Origin: Hyphomicrobiaceae bacterium
GTDB taxonomy: Bacteria > Pseudomonadota > Alphaproteobacteria > Rhizobiales > Hyphomicrobiaceae
Direction: 5' to 3'
Assembly (NCBI GenBank): GCA_020442225.1
Contig: JAGRKR010000432.1
Span: 1-7,393, forward strand
DNA: 7,393 bases
This document shows, piece after piece, positions 6,151-7,393 of this stretch; the first letter of the stretch is position 1, and every line of letters starts with the position of its first letter. The notes beneath the pieces were generated by a model. That model was not told the origin of the DNA, did no database searches, and was given only the letters and a program-made list of their open reading frames with translations. Made by a program: the position numbers and the translations under genes.

Positions 6151-6404
6151 ATGATCCGGTTGCGCGGGTGGGTAGACGTCAAGGCGCGCGCGAGCTGCGG
6201 CTTGCGAGGAACTCCGTGCGTTCGAACATGCGGGCGGAGACCGAAACCAAGCGGCGGTACGAACGACGGGAGCAGCCGATGTCGCAACTCGGGGCTTATG
6301 TCGCGCAGCTCGATGAGCTGCTGGCCGCCAACGTGAAGCGGCCGAAGCGCGAGCGACTGACCTACCAGCGGACCTTCGAGGAACTGCGGGTCGCTGGCTA
6401 CAGG
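6151..6404 (+). pseudogene. istA: IS21-family transposase (IstA) N-terminal fragment
   Basis: From 6183 the frame reads ARELRLARNSVRSNMRAE, RRYERREQP, SQLGAYVAQLDELLAAN, and PKRERLTYQRTFEELRVAGY. This is the helix-turn-helix and linker pattern at the start of IS21 IstA, where the family continues GGYDAVRRY. That continuation is lost at about 6402, where an unrelated minus-strand fragment begins. Upstream, MIRLRGWVDVKA from an ATG at 6151 looks like the beginning of the same protein in another frame, so a small deletion and a frame change are likely between 6186 and 6189. The catalytic DDE domain and IstB are absent. The part after 6183 is well supported; the 6151-6186 part is tentative. Confidence 0.6.
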
Positions 6405-6568
6405 TGCTTCACGATCTTCGTCACGGTCGAGTTCACGACGCCGAGCCGTTCGGTGACAGCGCGACGGAACGCTCCCGTCTCGGCGGCGGCGATCAAACGT
6501 TTGCGAAGGTCTACCGAAATTGGCTCTGCCGTACCGACAGAACGGGTGAGGAATTGGCATCGCCTCAT
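6398..6568 (-). pseudogene. IS630-like transposase helix-turn-helix fragment
   Basis: A 56-residue frame reads PISVDLRKRLIAAAETGAF, RRAVTERLGVVNSTVTKIVKHL and then stops at TAG (6398-6400). The pattern SVDLRKR-(V/I)-AAxExG followed by an ERxGV-xxSTV recognition helix is that of IS630-type transposase N-termini. Nothing of the DDE domain follows. The frame can start at an ATG (6568) that overlaps the stop of the ABC substrate-binding gene as ATGA, but the first 15 or so residues are not transposase-like. It could be translated by coupling as a stray DNA-binding peptide, yet decay is the simpler reading. An origin in another helix-turn-helix protein cannot be excluded. Confidence 0.5.
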
Positions 6569-7393
6569 TCGATGACCTCGTCGGCACTAACGAGAACTGA
6601 CGGCGGAATGGTCAGGCCGAGCAAGCGTGCGGTCTTGATGTTGACGACAAGCTCAAAGCGTCTGGGCTGCTCGAAAGGAAGCTCACCGGGAGCCTGGCCC
6701 TTCAAGATGGCATCGACCTGCGCGGCGGCCCGCCGCCACAGCTCTTTGTGATCTGCGAAGTAGGAGACCAGCCCGCCGGCCGCCACGTCACTGCGCTGTG
6801 TCATCATTGACGGGAGACGCCATTCTGTCGCAAGCCGAGCGGTCGCAGCGCCAATGGCAAATGCCTGCCCCGCGAGCCTGACCAGGCCCTGCGCCTTCCA
6901 AGCCCGCGCCGTGTCAAGTGCTCGCGGCAGCTCGGCCTCGCTTCGCATGGGAAACGCCCGGGTTTCGATCCCAAGATTGCCAGATTGCGCTTCGATATCG
7001 CGCAATTGCGGAACCTTGATGGGGTCGTCCGGATGCAGGAACAGCGCAATCCTGCTGGCTCCGGGCACAAGCTCCAATAGGATTGCGGTACGCTTGCTTG
7101 TCATATTTCCGGACAAATTGGAAACGCCGGTGATGTTACCACCCGGCTTCGAAAGCGTCTTGGCGAATCCCGCACCAATCGGATCGCCTACGATTCCAGC
7201 GACGATAGGAATGGTCCTGGTGGCCGATGCCATCGCACGCGTCGCGGGCGTGTTGACAGCCACAATGACCTGCGGCCGACGGTCCGCGATGTCTGTTGCA
7301 AGCCTGGTCAGCCGATCGAGCCGCCCGGCAGCCGATACGACATCGATCGCAAAGCCCTCACCGACGCGGCGGCCCAGCCGCTCCAACTCGGAC
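6565..7393 (-). CDS. ABC transporter substrate-binding protein (ABC_sub_bind family), 5' part cut by window edge
   Basis: About 275 residues of the mature protein are present and the frame stays open to the right edge, so the signal peptide and first lobe start are missing. Family features are clear: RLDRLTRLATDIADRRPQVI, VNTPATRAMASATRTIPIV, VGDPIGAGF, LSKPGGNITGVSNL, then KRTAILLELVPGASRIALF and a C-terminus with GELPFEQPRRFELVVNIKTA, LGLTIPPSVLVSADEVIE. This is PF04392, periplasmic binding proteins often annotated for aromatic amino acids or left unassigned. Many alphaproteobacteria carry numerous copies, often without their own permease. No permease or ATPase gene follows downstream (6565 and below), only transposase debris, so this copy may be an orphan or depend on genes to the right. 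The apparent start at 7386 is TTG and is not the true start. Confidence 0.9.
   Translation of the reverse strand, partial: SELERLGRRVGEGFAIDVVSAAGRLDRLTRLATDIADRRPQVIVAVNTPATRAMASATRTIPIVAGIVGDPIGAGFAKTLSKPGGNITGVSNLSGNMTSKRTAILLELVPGASRIALFLHPDDPIKVPQLRDIEAQSGNLGIETRAFPMRSEAELPRALDTARAWKAQGLVRLAGQAFAIGAATARLATEWRLPSMMTQRSDVAAGGLVSYFADHKELWRRAAAQVDAILKGQAPGELPFEQPRRFELVVNIKTARLLGLTIPPSVLVSADEVIE

Noticed and set aside
5949..6575. Plus-strand frame of 208 codons as one intact gene
   Set aside because: Only about 6183-6404 has recognisable IstA character; the rest is read-through of unrelated sequence.

Overview
The window looks like an accessory stretch of a high-GC alphaproteobacterial chromosome, most likely Hyphomicrobiales (a Bradyrhizobium/Rhodopseudomonas-like relative). 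This is inferred from the GC-rich codon use, the ABC_sub_bind-type substrate-binding protein (a family with many paralogues in that group) and the mix of IS1182-, IS21- and IS630-like transposase remnants. No rRNA, tRNA or CRISPR array was seen. Every intact gene lies on the minus strand.

Layout from left to right. Positions 1-347 (minus) hold the 5' part of an IS1182-like transposase. It is frameshifted near its start and joined in frame, near position 68, to a segment that reads like the C-terminal PriCT-1 region of a plasmid or phage primase and runs off the window. Positions 348-628 are non-coding, with a perfect 10-bp stem-loop at 512-538. Positions 629-2131 (minus) encode a 500-residue FAD-linked oxidase of the PCMH/VAO superfamily. 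Positions 2132-2535 are a gene-free leader with a CRP-like palindrome.

Positions 2536-5564 (minus) form a tight four-gene operon. In order of transcription it encodes an unusually long YeiH-type (PF03601) transporter, a 67-residue single-span membrane protein, a divergent universal-stress-like protein, and a predicted SRPBCC-like protein with one C-terminal membrane anchor. The first two genes are 10 bases apart. The second and third overlap by GTGA, and the third and fourth by ATGA, so the set is probably translated as one coupled unit. A transporter encoded with a small membrane partner, a nucleotide-fold protein and a membrane-tethered hydrophobic-pocket protein is the most interesting system here. 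A role in export or sensing of a sulfur oxyanion is a family-based inference, not something the sequence shows.

Positions 5565-6150 carry no recognised gene. They contain a perfect 7-bp palindrome upstream of the transporter and a run of nine G. Positions 6151-6568 are a mobile-element graveyard: an IS21 IstA fragment on the plus strand meets an IS630-like helix-turn-helix fragment on the minus strand at about 6402. Positions 6565-7393 (minus) hold the C-terminal part of the ABC transporter substrate-binding protein, cut by the right edge. The FAD oxidase may or may not belong to the transporter operon, because 404 bases separate them.
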